Source: an uncultured Oscillospiraceae bacterium
Lineage (GTDB): Bacteria > Bacillota > Clostridia > Oscillospirales > Oscillospiraceae
Length of the DNA: 57,336 bases
NCBI GenBank assembly: GCA_910578735.1
Contig: CAJTSQ010000014.1
Location: 330 to 57,665 of the forward strand
Direction: 5' to 3'
Shown in pieces: positions 40,337-47,686 of the stretch (within the stretch, counting starts at the first letter, position 1; every line of letters begins with the position of its first letter). The position numbers and the translations under genes were made by a program. The notes beneath the pieces were generated by a model. The model had not been told where the DNA came from. It saw only the letters and a program-made list of their open reading frames with translations, and ran no database searches.

Positions 40337-41656
40337 TTACTTTTTCCTGCCCGCTCCCACCAGGATGTAGACCACAGAGACCACAGCCAGCAGGTAGGTG
40401 TAGTACAGGCAGGGCATAATCTGGAACGCCGACACCACCCCGCCGCTGGCGGAGATGGCCACCAGCATCTGGGCGCCGTAGGGGATGACCCCCTGGAAGA
40501 TGCAGGAGAAGGTGTCCAGCAGGGAGGCGGACTCCTTGGGGGTAATCCCGTACTCCTCGCTGATCTCCTTGGCGATGGGCCCGGCCATCACGATGGCCAC
40601 GGTGTTATTGGCGGTGGCGATATCCATAGCGCCCACCAGCAGGCCCACGCCCAGCCGTCCGCCCACCCGGCCCTTGAACACATGGCGGATAAAGGCCAGC
40701 AGGGCCTCAAACCCGCCGAACTCCCGGATCAGGGCGCACATGGCGGACACCAGGATAGTGACCATAATGGTCTCAAACATGCCGGAGGCCCCAGAACCCA
40801 TGCTACTCAGCATACCCATGAAGTCGATGGTCCCGGTGGGCAGCACAATGGCCACCCCCGCCAGAATGCCCACGATGAGCACTACAAACACATTCAGGCC
40901 GGCAATGCCGCCGATGAGCACCAGCACATAGGGAATCAGAAGGAGCAGGTTGTAGTCAGGGATGTCAATGGCCCCCACTCCGGCGTTGAGAGACTGGACC
41001 AGAATCACCGCCAGGGTGGCCACGGCGGCGGGGAGGGCAATCTTGAAGTTGGCCCGGAACTTGTCCCGCATCTCACAGCCCTGGGTGTTGCAGGCGGCAA
41101 TGGTGGTGTCAGAGATAAAGGACAGGTTGTCTCCAAACATGGCCCCGCCCATGACGGAGCCCACGCACAGGGGCAGGGAAAAGCCGGATACGTTGGCCAC
41201 CGCTGCAGCGATGGGGGCAATCAGAGTAATGGTGCCCACCGAGGTGCCCATGGCGGTGGACACAAAGCAGGAGGCCACGAACAGCACCGCCACCGAGGAC
41301 CAGGCCGGGGTGACGGACAGCAGGAAGTAGGCCACCGCTTCGGCGCTGCTTCGCCCGGTAACCCCCACAAACACGCCGGCCACCAGGAAAATCAGGATCA
41401 TGGTCATGATGTTCCGGTCTCCCACGCCCCGAGCCATTACGGTTATCTTATCGTCAAATTTCAGGCTCCGGTTTTGCAGGCAGGCCAGGAGAAGGGATAT
41501 CATGAACACCACCACTATGGGGATGTTATAAAAAGCACTCTCCACCCCCAGGCGATATTCAAAAATCAGGCCCATTCCTAAGTACAGTGCCAAAAACAGG
41601 GCAATGGGCAGCAGAGCCTTCGGGTTTTTCTCCGGTCGTTTCTCTCTCTGATCCAT
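40337..41656 (-). CDS. Na+/H+ antiporter NhaC family protein
   Basis: A 439-residue membrane protein with 11-12 predicted helices. Typical NhaC stretches are GTSVGTITLIAPIAAAVANV, VGSVMGGAMFGDNLSFISDT and TTIAACNTQGCEMRDKFRAN, and ATANNTVAIVMAGPIAKEIS. Members exchange sodium, protons or amino acid-like substrates. It lies 19 bases after a D-amino-acid-type aminotransferase, so an organic substrate such as an amino acid is possible. The start at 41656 gives a basic cytoplasmic N-terminus (MDQREKRPEKNPK). Confidence 0.88.
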   Translation of the reverse strand: MDQREKRPEKNPKALLPIALFLALYLGMGLIFEYRLGVESAFYNIPIVVVFMISLLLACLQNRSLKFDDKITVMARGVGDRNIMTMILIFLVAGVFVGVTGRSSAEAVAYFLLSVTPAWSSVAVLFVASCFVSTAMGTSVGTITLIAPIAAAVANVSGFSLPLCVGSVMGGAMFGDNLSFISDTTIAACNTQGCEMRDKFRANFKIALPAAVATLAVILVQSLNAGVGAIDIPDYNLLLLIPYVLVLIGGIAGLNVFVVLIVGILAGVAIVLPTGTIDFMGMLSSMGSGASGMFETIMVTILVSAMCALIREFGGFEALLAFIRHVFKGRVGGRLGVGLLVGAMDIATANNTVAIVMAGPIAKEISEEYGITPKESASLLDTFSCIFQGVIPYGAQMLVAISASGGVVSAFQIMPCLYYTYLLAVVSVVYILVGAGRKK

Positions 41657-41675
41657 AACTCAATTCTCCCTCGAT

Positions 41676-42527
41676 TTATTTCGTGGTCTCGCGCCGGAAT
41701 TTGGCCAGATAGGCATCCTGAAGGACCTTCAGCCGGCCGGGGTCCCTTCCGCCCACGGGAATATTGTCCACGGCCTCCACCCGCATACACAGGGCGCTGG
41801 AGCTGGTGACAATGATCTCGTCGGCGTTCATCAGCTCTACCATAGAGAAGGGTTCCTCCAGGGTGGGAATGCCGTTCTCCCCGGCCAGGGCCAGCAGATG
41901 CTTCCGGGTGATGCCGGGAAGGATCAGCTCATCGGTGGGGGCGGTGCGCAGCACGCCGTCCTTTAAAATTGAGACGTTGCTGTGGGCACATTCAGTGACC
42001 CGGCTGCCCCGGTGGAACACCGCCTCGTCACAGCCCGCCTCCGCCGCCCGCTGGTTGGCCAGCACGCTGGGGATCAGGTTCAAGGTCTTGATATTGCAGA
42101 GCTTAAACCGGATATCCTCCATGGAGATCAGCCGGAACGGCTTGTCCAGGGGCTTCATGGAGTGAGGCTTCACATAGGCCATCAGGGTGGGCTCCACCCC
42201 CGGGCCGGGGAAGACGTGGTCCCTGGGACCGATCCCCCGGGAAACCTGCCAGTACAGGAAGTGGATGGGCGAGTCCTCCGCCGCGTCGATCACTTTCTGC
42301 AGCTCCGCCTTGACCTGCTCCCGGTCCATCTGGAAGGGGATCTCCATCAGACGCAGGCTGTTGTACATCCGGTCCAGATGGTCCTCAATGGCGAAGGGGA
42401 CACGGTTGGCCGCGCAGGTGGCCTCGTAGATCCCGTCGCCGAAGTAGAGGGCCCGATCGTTCATGGGAATCTTCATTTCCTCCAGCGGACCGATTTCTCC
42501 ATTATAATAACCTACCGTTTTCCACAT
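41676..42527 (-). CDS. dat: class IV aminotransferase, probably D-amino acid transaminase
   Basis: A 283-residue PLP enzyme of fold type IV. The PLP lysine is in CNIKTLNLIPSVLANQRAAE (about residue 149); GDGIYEATCAANRVPFAIED near the N-terminus and TDELILPGITRKHLLALAGE downstream are family segments. The pattern IKTLNLIPSVLANQ fits D-amino acid transaminase rather than branched-chain enzyme, but 4-amino-4-deoxychorismate lyase cannot be fully ruled out. It would make D-alanine or D-glutamate for peptidoglycan. It sits two bases after the PAP2 gene and is clearly in the same operon. Confidence 0.82.
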   Translation of the reverse strand: MWKTVGYYNGEIGPLEEMKIPMNDRALYFGDGIYEATCAANRVPFAIEDHLDRMYNSLRLMEIPFQMDREQVKAELQKVIDAAEDSPIHFLYWQVSRGIGPRDHVFPGPGVEPTLMAYVKPHSMKPLDKPFRLISMEDIRFKLCNIKTLNLIPSVLANQRAAEAGCDEAVFHRGSRVTECAHSNVSILKDGVLRTAPTDELILPGITRKHLLALAGENGIPTLEEPFSMVELMNADEIIVTSSSALCMRVEAVDNIPVGGRDPGRLKVLQDAYLAKFRRETTK

Positions 42528-42529
42528 TG

Positions 42530-43099
42530 CTACCTCTCCTCTGCATTTCTCAAATTGGTTCTACTTCTCTTATAAATCTGATACACATTCCAAACCGCCC
42601 AGGCGCACAGGGCGCCTATCACAGCGCCCGCCAGCACGTCGGAGGGATAATGGACTCCTACATAGAGCCGGGACAAGCCCATCAAAGCCGCCAGGACTAC
42701 AGCGGCAATTCTCCCCCACCGCCAGGGCAGGGTCCGCAGCCAGATCATTCCGGCCGCAAAGGCGGCGCAGGTATGTCCCGACGGGAAGGAATTTGGATCG
42801 TTCTCCTCCACAATGTGGCCCAGTCCCTCCACCACCAGCCAGGGCCTGGGGCGGGAGACCAACGGCTTTATGGTCAGGTTTGTCACCACCATCCCCAGCG
42901 CCATGGCGCACAGGGCCAGCGCCCCCGCCTTTCGCGTCTTTCGAAAGCACAGCATCGCCAGCGACAGAGCAATCCACATCAATCCCGCGTCGCCCAGCAT
43001 AGTGTAGGGCGCAAGCACTGCGCTGAGAGAGGTGCTTCTTACATATTCTTGAATCCACAGCAGGATATTCCCATCCAGCTGAAGCAGGGCATCGAACAT
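42530..43099 (-). CDS. PAP2-family membrane phosphatase
   Basis: A 189-residue protein with five to six membrane helices and the three phosphatase motifs of the PAP2 family: KPLVSRPRP, PSGH in NSFPSGHTCAAF, and SRLYVGVHYPSD. Members remove phosphate from undecaprenyl pyrophosphate, phosphatidic acid or phosphatidylglycerophosphate. With the D-amino acid transaminase downstream, recycling of the cell-wall lipid carrier is a plausible but inferred role. The promoter at 43150-43178 overlaps that of the divergent glycosyltransferase gene. Confidence 0.9.
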   Translation of the reverse strand: MFDALLQLDGNILLWIQEYVRSTSLSAVLAPYTMLGDAGLMWIALSLAMLCFRKTRKAGALALCAMALGMVVTNLTIKPLVSRPRPWLVVEGLGHIVEENDPNSFPSGHTCAAFAAGMIWLRTLPWRWGRIAAVVLAALMGLSRLYVGVHYPSDVLAGAVIGALCAWAVWNVYQIYKRSRTNLRNAEER

Positions 43100-43125
43100 C
43101 TAAAAACTTCCCTTCCGGTATTTAC

Positions 43126-43154
43126 TTGACCCATCGCTTGAACTATACTATAAT
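43126..43154 (+). promoter_or_regulatory. glycosyltransferase promoter
   Basis: TTGACC (43126-43131), 17-base spacer and perfect TATAAT (43149-43154). Its -10 lies on top of the opposite -10. Confidence 0.75.
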
Positions 43155-43178
43155 AAAAGCAAATTCTCTGCAAGTCAA
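43150..43178 (-). promoter_or_regulatory. pap2-dat-nhaC promoter
   Basis: On the minus strand TTGACT (43178-43173), 17-base spacer and TATTAT (43155-43150). Five bases of its -10 coincide with the -10 of the divergent promoter. Confidence 0.7.
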
Positions 43179-43201
43179 CCTTTTTTCGGAGGTATTTCCC
43201 C

Positions 43202-44293
43202 GTGAAGCAAATTCTCTGCCTGTCCAGCGAACCCTGGTCCAACAGGCTGCCTGGGCGCACCCAGCAGATTATTTCCCGTCTGCGGGACACCCAGATTTTA
43301 TATTTCTCCCCCGCCCAGACGCCCACCGACAAATCTTATCGGAAACAAGGTCAGAAGGTCCGGCCCAACGTGACAGTTTACACCCTGCCCCCCATCCGCT
43401 TTCCCGTCCCGGAGCGAAACCGCCTGTTCTTTCGGCGGGCTTGGAATAAAATAGGCCGGTTTATCCAGGACGCCGCCGCCCGCCGGCACTTCTCCGAGCC
43501 GCTGCTGTGGACCACCCATCCCCGCCAAATCCACCTGTTGGACCGGCTGGAGTACAGCGCTCTGGTCTATGACTGCGACCGGGACTGGGAAAACCTGCCC
43601 AGCCACTGGGAGGGCAGCCTGGCCCAGGCGGCGGATGTGGTGTTTGCCGCCTCTCCCCTGCAGGCTGACCGGCTGTCCCCCTGCAGCACCAACATCGCCC
43701 TGCTGCCCAACGGAATCAATCTCCCCCTTTTTGATCCCGGCCTCCCCCGTTCCGACCCTATGCCCGGGGTAACGGCCCCCATCCTGGGCTGGTCCGGCAC
43801 TATCTGGGCGGATCTGGACCTGTCCCCGGTGCTCTACGCCGCCCAGGCCCGGCCCGATTGGGGATTTCTGCTGCTGGGCAAGGTGGAGCGGGACAACCCC
43901 TACCTGCGCCGGCTGAACAAGCTGTCCAACGTCTTCCTCCCCGGGTCCCGGCCCATGAATGAGGTCCCCGACTGGCTGTACCGCTGTTCGGTCCTCATCA
44001 ACCTGCTCCGGGACGACCAGCCCTTCAGCGATGTGGTCTCCCCCCGGCTGTATGAGTACCTGGCCACCGGAAAACCGGTGGTATCCATGCTGTGGCCCGA
44101 TCAGGTGGAGCAGTTTGCCGATGTGGTATACGGCGCTCACTCCTCGGAGGAATTCCTGCTGCTGTGTTCCCACGCCATGGAGGAGGCCCCCGGCTTTGTG
44201 TCCCAGCGGCGCCGGGACCAGGCCGCCGCAGCTTCCTGGTCTCGGCGGGTGGCCAGGGTCGAGCGCATCCTCACCACGGCGGGACTGCTGTAA
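43202..44293 (+). CDS. family 4-type glycosyltransferase (GT-B fold)
   Basis: A 363-residue cytoplasmic glycosyltransferase. The N-terminal half has the basic start SSEPWSNRLPGRTQQIISRL and VYDCDRDWENLPSHWEGSLA; the C-terminal nucleotide-sugar half has LLPNGINLPLFDPG, ILGWSGTIWADLD, FLPGSRPMNEVPDWLYRCSV, INLLRDDQPFSDVVSPRLYE and YLATGKPVV, the last including the glutamate motif of GT4-like enzymes. It resembles teichuronic-acid/exopolysaccharide transferases, but donor and acceptor are unknown. GTG start after GGAGGTAT. It stands alone between pap2 and the purine operon. Confidence 0.82.
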   Translation: MKQILCLSSEPWSNRLPGRTQQIISRLRDTQILYFSPAQTPTDKSYRKQGQKVRPNVTVYTLPPIRFPVPERNRLFFRRAWNKIGRFIQDAAARRHFSEPLLWTTHPRQIHLLDRLEYSALVYDCDRDWENLPSHWEGSLAQAADVVFAASPLQADRLSPCSTNIALLPNGINLPLFDPGLPRSDPMPGVTAPILGWSGTIWADLDLSPVLYAAQARPDWGFLLLGKVERDNPYLRRLNKLSNVFLPGSRPMNEVPDWLYRCSVLINLLRDDQPFSDVVSPRLYEYLATGKPVVSMLWPDQVEQFADVVYGAHSSEEFLLLCSHAMEEAPGFVSQRRRDQAAAASWSRRVARVERILTTAGLL

Positions 44294-44377
44294 CATGGTC
44301 CGGTCCCCCCAGTTGGCCCACTTTTTTGTCTCTTTTCCCCAGTTTCTTGTTCAAATATACGAAAATATTTCTCCCTC

Positions 44378-44406
44378 TTGCCAAACCTTGACTTTTCCTA
44401 TAAAAT
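44378..44406 (+). promoter_or_regulatory. purine operon promoter
   Basis: TTGCCA (44378-44383), 17-base spacer, TAAAAT (44401-44406). The transcript would start near 44413, giving a leader of about 157 bases to purE. No guanine/adenine riboswitch core is recognised in that leader. Confidence 0.5.
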
Positions 44407-44437
44407 GGGATTGAAACAGAAGAAAGGGGGCTTTCTC

Positions 44438-44506
44438 ATGTACAATTTTGCCGGCTTTCATCTCCAAAATCGGCATAGCCCCAACATGCCCAAAATGATC
44501 CGCTGA
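44438..44506 (+). CDS. 22-residue leader peptide upstream of purE
   Basis: An ATG seven bases after AAAGGGGG opens a frame encoding MYNFAGFHLQNRHSPNMPKM then IR and TGA. The ribosome binding site lies in the loop region of a small hairpin (AGAAAG GGGG CTTTCT, 44421-44436). It ends ten bases before the intrinsic terminator at 44516. Such an arrangement suggests translation-coupled attenuation, but the peptide has no runs of codons that would point to a known signal. Confidence 0.4.
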   Translation: MYNFAGFHLQNRHSPNMPKMIR

Positions 44507-44515
44507 GAACCACTT

Positions 44516-44553
44516 CAGGCTGTCTGTACCCGCAGATAGCCTGTAACTTTTTT
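44516..44553 (+). terminator. leader terminator (attenuator) before purE
   Basis: An 11-bp stem CAGGCTGTCTG / CAGATAGCCTG (one G-U pair) with a six-base loop, followed by TAACTTTTTT. It stands 16 bases before purE and so would stop operon transcription unless antiterminated. Confidence 0.75.
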
Positions 44554-44569
44554 ACAAAGGAGTGTTTTT

Positions 44570-45064
44570 ATGAAAAAAGTCGCCGTCATCATGGGCTCCG
44601 ACAGCGATTGGCCCGTGGTCCAGGGGGCCTGCAGGCAGCTGGATGAGTTCGGCATCCCCTATGAGGCCCACATTCTCTCCGCCCACCGCACCCCTGCCGC
44701 CGCCGCGGAGTTCGCCAGGGGCGCCCGCCAAAACGGCTTCGGCGTGCTCATCTGCGCCGCCGGCATGGCCGCCCACCTGGCCGGGGCCTTTGCCGGCAAC
44801 TCCACCCTGCCTGTCATCGGCATCCCCATGAAGGGGGGGGCTATGGACGGACTGGACGCCCTGCTGGCCACCGTTCAGATGCCCAGCGGCATCCCTGTGG
44901 CCACCGTGGCCATCAATGGAGCCAAAAACGCCGCCGTCCTGGCCGCCCAGATCCTGGCCGTCTCCGACGACACCCTGGCCGCCAAGCTGGACGCCGCCCG
45001 GGACAAGATGGCTGAGCAGATCGCTGAGAAGGAGGCTAAGCTCCAGGGAGAGCTGAGAGGCTGA
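44570..45064 (+). CDS. purE: N5-carboxyaminoimidazole ribonucleotide mutase
   Basis: A 164-residue class I PurE that converts N5-CAIR to CAIR in de novo purine synthesis. The signature MGSDSDWP is at 8-15, SAHRTP at about 37-42, and GIPMKGGAMDGLDALLATVQ carries the second active-site loop. ACAAAGGAG precedes the ATG. First structural gene of the purine operon; no purK is in the window. Confidence 0.97.
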   Translation: MKKVAVIMGSDSDWPVVQGACRQLDEFGIPYEAHILSAHRTPAAAAEFARGARQNGFGVLICAAGMAAHLAGAFAGNSTLPVIGIPMKGGAMDGLDALLATVQMPSGIPVATVAINGAKNAAVLAAQILAVSDDTLAAKLDAARDKMAEQIAEKEAKLQGELRG

Positions 45065-45082
45065 ATAAGGAGGTATCGCACA

Positions 45083-45203
45083 ATGTCTCTGGAATTGTCC
45101 AGAGAGGAGCTTGTCGGCCTGGTCGAAAGCATTCAGACCATCCGCGATAAAATACCGGGAACCCACCGTTGATGAAATCGTCAAAATGGCAATGAAAGGA
45201 TGA
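45083..45203 (+). pseudogene. frameshifted 39-codon small gene between purE and purC
   Basis: ATG at 45083 behind an excellent AAGGAGG encodes MSLELSREELVGLVESIQTI, then RDK. With the sequence as given the frame shifts at the AAAA run (45149-45152) and stops at 45172. Removing one A restores a frame reading RDKYREPTVDEIVKMAMKG that ends at 45203, where its last codons contain the purC ribosome binding site. The restored protein is a plausible small acidic helical product of unknown function. It is either a disrupted gene, a sequencing error at a homopolymer, or a programmed frameshift. Confidence 0.55.
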
Positions 45204-45209
45204 ATTCAC

Positions 45210-45920
45210 ATGAACAAACTGGAACAGCTCTACGAGGGCAAGGCCAAGAAGGTATTTTCCACCGAGGACCCAGACAAGGTTATTGTCTCCTACAAGGACG
45301 ACGCCACCGCCTTTGACGGCCTGAAGAAGGGCACCATCGCCGGCAAGGGGGCCATCAACAATCAGATGACCAACTTTCTCATGGGGCAGCTGGAGAAGGC
45401 CGGCGTGCCCACCCACTTTGTGGAGGAGCTGAACGAGCGGGAAACCGTTGTAAAGAAGGTGTCTATCGTTCCTCTGGAGGTCATTGTCCGCAACATCTCC
45501 GCCGGCTCCTTTGCCAAACACTACGGCGTGGAGGAGGGCATCGTTTTTGACGCTCCCACCATTGAATTCTCCTACAAAAACGACGACCTCCACGACCCCC
45601 TGATTAACGACTACCACGCTGTGGCCCTCAAGCTGGCCACCTGGGAGGAGATCGAGCTGATTAAGAAGTACGCCTTCCAGGTCAACGACTTCCTGAAAAA
45701 AACTCTGGCCGAGTGCGGCGTCACTCTGGTTGACTTCAAGCTGGAGTTTGGCAAAACTTCCGACGGCACCATCGTCCTGGCCGACGAGATCTCCCCCGAC
45801 ACCTGCCGCTTCTGGGACGCCAAGACCGGTGAAAAGCTGGACAAGGACCGCTTCCGCCGGGACCTGGGCAACGTGGAGGGCGCTTATCAGGAGATGAGCA
45901 AGCGCCTGATGGGAAAATAA
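45210..45920 (+). CDS. purC: SAICAR synthetase
   Basis: A 236-residue ATP-grasp-like enzyme joining CAIR and aspartate. Landmarks: LYEGKAKKVF at the N-terminus with the nucleotide loop, SYKDDATAFDGLKKG, VPLEVIVRNISAGSFAKHYG, and LADEISPDTCRFWD near the C-terminus. AAAGGATGA upstream, shared with the end of the small frameshifted frame. Normal length. Confidence 0.97.
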   Translation: MNKLEQLYEGKAKKVFSTEDPDKVIVSYKDDATAFDGLKKGTIAGKGAINNQMTNFLMGQLEKAGVPTHFVEELNERETVVKKVSIVPLEVIVRNISAGSFAKHYGVEEGIVFDAPTIEFSYKNDDLHDPLINDYHAVALKLATWEEIELIKKYAFQVNDFLKKTLAECGVTLVDFKLEFGKTSDGTIVLADEISPDTCRFWDAKTGEKLDKDRFRRDLGNVEGAYQEMSKRLMGK

Positions 45921-45923
45921 CCC

Positions 45924-46070
45924 ATGGATGTTGGAATCATCGGAGGGGCAGACGGTCCTACCGCCACCCTTGTCGGCGGCGACCCCGCCGGACTTGTGCT
46001 GATGCTGCTGGCCGCTGTGGTCATCCTTGGCGCGGCCATCTGGTTTTTCCTGCGCAAACGTAAGAAATAA
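45924..46070 (+). CDS. 48-residue membrane microprotein with GGADGPT motif
   Basis: An ATG three bases after purC encodes MDVGIIGGADGPTATLVGGD followed by PAGLVLMLLAAVVILGAAIW and FFLRKRKK. It is a short N-terminal segment, one membrane helix and a basic tail. The IIGGADGPTA stretch is the same sequence found in the beta subunit of sodium-translocating decarboxylases, but here it stands alone on a single helix. No clear ribosome binding site is seen, so translation may be coupled to purC. It lies 12 bases before purF. Function unknown; the motif resemblance may be real homology of a fragment or convergence. Confidence 0.6.
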   Translation: MDVGIIGGADGPTATLVGGDPAGLVLMLLAAVVILGAAIWFFLRKRKK

Positions 46071-46082
46071 GGAGGAACATTC

Positions 46083-47507
46083 ATGGGAGGCTTTTTTGGA
46101 GCCGTCTCTACGCAAGACGTCTCCCTGGACATTTTTTTCGGGGTGGACTACCACTCTCACTTGGGCACCCGCCGGGGCGGCATGATTATTCACGACGCCA
46201 AGGACGGCTTTCAGCGCCAGATTCACTCCATCGAGAACACCCCCTTTCGCACCAAGTTCGAGAAGGACCTGGCCAAGTTTCACGGCTGCTCCGGCATCGG
46301 CTGCATCAGTGACACCGACCCCCAGCCCCTGCTGGTCCGGTCCCACCTGGGGCTGTACGCCATCACCACCGTGGGAATTATCAACAACGCCGAGGAATTG
46401 GTTGACGAATATTTCTCCGACCACGGTCACCAGTTTATGGCCATGAGCTCTGGAAAGGTCAACGCCACCGAGCTGGCCGCCGCCCTCATCAACCAGAAGG
46501 ACAATCTGGTTGACGGTATTCTCCACGCCCAGGAGGCCATTCAGGGCTCTTTAACCCTGCTGGTCCTCACCGACCAGGGCGAAATTATTGCCGCCCGGGA
46601 CCGGGTGGGCCGCCTGCCCGTCCTCATCGGGAAAAGCGACAGGGGACACTGCGTGTCCTTCGAGTCCTTCGCCTACCACAAGCTGGGCTATGAGGACGCC
46701 TACGAGCTGGGCCCCCGGGAGATTGTCCGCATCCGGGCCGACGGCTTCGACGTCCTCTCCCCCCCGGGCGAGGAGATGAAAATCTGCGCCTTCCTCTGGA
46801 GCTACTACGGCTACCCCAACTCCAACTATGAGGGAATCAACGTGGAGGTCATGCGCTACAAGAACGGCGCAATCATGGCCCGGGATGAGAAGGAGCGGGG
46901 CGCCCTGCCCGATGTGGACTATGTGGCCGGTGTCCCCGACTCAGGTGTTCCCCACGCCATCGGCTACGCCAACCAGAGCGGCGCCCACTTCGCCCGCCCC
47001 TTTGTAAAGTACACCCCCACCTGGCCCCGGTCCTTCATGCCTGCCAACCAGAATGTGCGCAACCAGGTGGCCAAGATGAAGCAGATTCCTGTCCCGGAGC
47101 TGATTCAGGGCAAGAAGCTTCTCTTTGTGGACGACTCCATCGTCCGGGGCACCCAGCTGCGGGAGACGGTGGAATTTCTCTATGAGTCCGGGGCCAGAGA
47201 GGTCCACATGCGCTCCGCCTGTCCCCCCATTATGTACAGCTGCAAATATCTGAACTTTTCCCGGGGAAACTCCGACATGGACCTCCTCGCCCGGCGCACC
47301 ATTCAGGAGCTGGAGGGCGACGAGGGCCAGCGGCATCTGGAGGAGTACGCCGACGCCGGTACCCAGCGGGGACAGTGTATGCTGAAAACCATCTGCCAGC
47401 AGTTTGGCTTCGACTCTTTGGGCTACCAGTCACTGGACGGCCTTCTGGAGGCCATCGGCATCGACAAGGACCGGGTTTGTACCTACTGCTGGTCGGGGAA
47501 AGAATAA
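46083..47507 (+). CDS. purF: PurF-like amidophosphoribosyltransferase lacking the catalytic cysteine
   Basis: A 474-residue PurF homologue: N-terminal class II glutaminase-like domain (1-230) and C-terminal phosphoribosyltransferase domain with the PRPP loop LLFVDDSIVRGTQL (Val349-Asp350-Asp351). Normal PurF begins with Cys1 of CGVFG, often after a propeptide; here the protein begins MGGFFGAVSTQDVSLDIFFG, so the nucleophile position is glycine. DYHSHLGTRRGGM replaces the usual LQHRGQEGAGI. It therefore probably cannot hydrolyse glutamine and may use ammonia, a partner glutaminase, or have another role. C-terminal cysteines (TQRGQCMLKTICQ, YCWSGKE) could hold a cluster as in Bacillus PurF. GGAGG precedes the ATG. 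Confidence 0.85.
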   Translation: MGGFFGAVSTQDVSLDIFFGVDYHSHLGTRRGGMIIHDAKDGFQRQIHSIENTPFRTKFEKDLAKFHGCSGIGCISDTDPQPLLVRSHLGLYAITTVGIINNAEELVDEYFSDHGHQFMAMSSGKVNATELAAALINQKDNLVDGILHAQEAIQGSLTLLVLTDQGEIIAARDRVGRLPVLIGKSDRGHCVSFESFAYHKLGYEDAYELGPREIVRIRADGFDVLSPPGEEMKICAFLWSYYGYPNSNYEGINVEVMRYKNGAIMARDEKERGALPDVDYVAGVPDSGVPHAIGYANQSGAHFARPFVKYTPTWPRSFMPANQNVRNQVAKMKQIPVPELIQGKKLLFVDDSIVRGTQLRETVEFLYESGAREVHMRSACPPIMYSCKYLNFSRGNSDMDLLARRTIQELEGDEGQRHLEEYADAGTQRGQCMLKTICQQFGFDSLGYQSLDGLLEAIGIDKDRVCTYCWSGKE

Positions 47508-47512
47508 TTTCC

Positions 47513-47662
47513 TGTAGGGACGCTTCATGAAGCGTCCGCAGAGCAGGCTCACAAGGGCGGACGCATCGTGATGCGTTCGCAGAGCAGGCTCAATGGGCGG
47601 ACGCATCGTGAAGCGTCCGCAGAGCAGGCTCACAAGGGCGGACGCATCGTGATGCGTCCCTA
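47513..47662. repeat. tandem array of about 41-bp units with palindromic cores
   Basis: Three and a half units between purF and purM. Each has a palindromic core such as GGACGCATCGTGATGCGTCC or GGACGCTTCATGAAGCGTCC followed by a linker GCAGAGCAGGCTCACAAGGGC or a close variant. The outer ends are TGTAGGGACGC and GCGTCCCTA. The same core occurs once at 10883. The array would fold into a row of hairpins in the purine mRNA. There are no unique spacers, so it is not a CRISPR. Confidence 0.85.
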
Positions 47663-47686
47663 CTATAATGATCGGAGGATCTTTTC

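Noticed and set aside
44407..44569. Classic purine riboswitch before purE
   Set aside because: The conserved three-way-junction sequences of the guanine/adenine aptamer cannot be found; only a small frame and a terminator are visible.
47513..47662. CRISPR array
   Set aside because: Units are directly repeated at about 41 bp with near-identical linkers and no unique spacers; no cas genes nearby.
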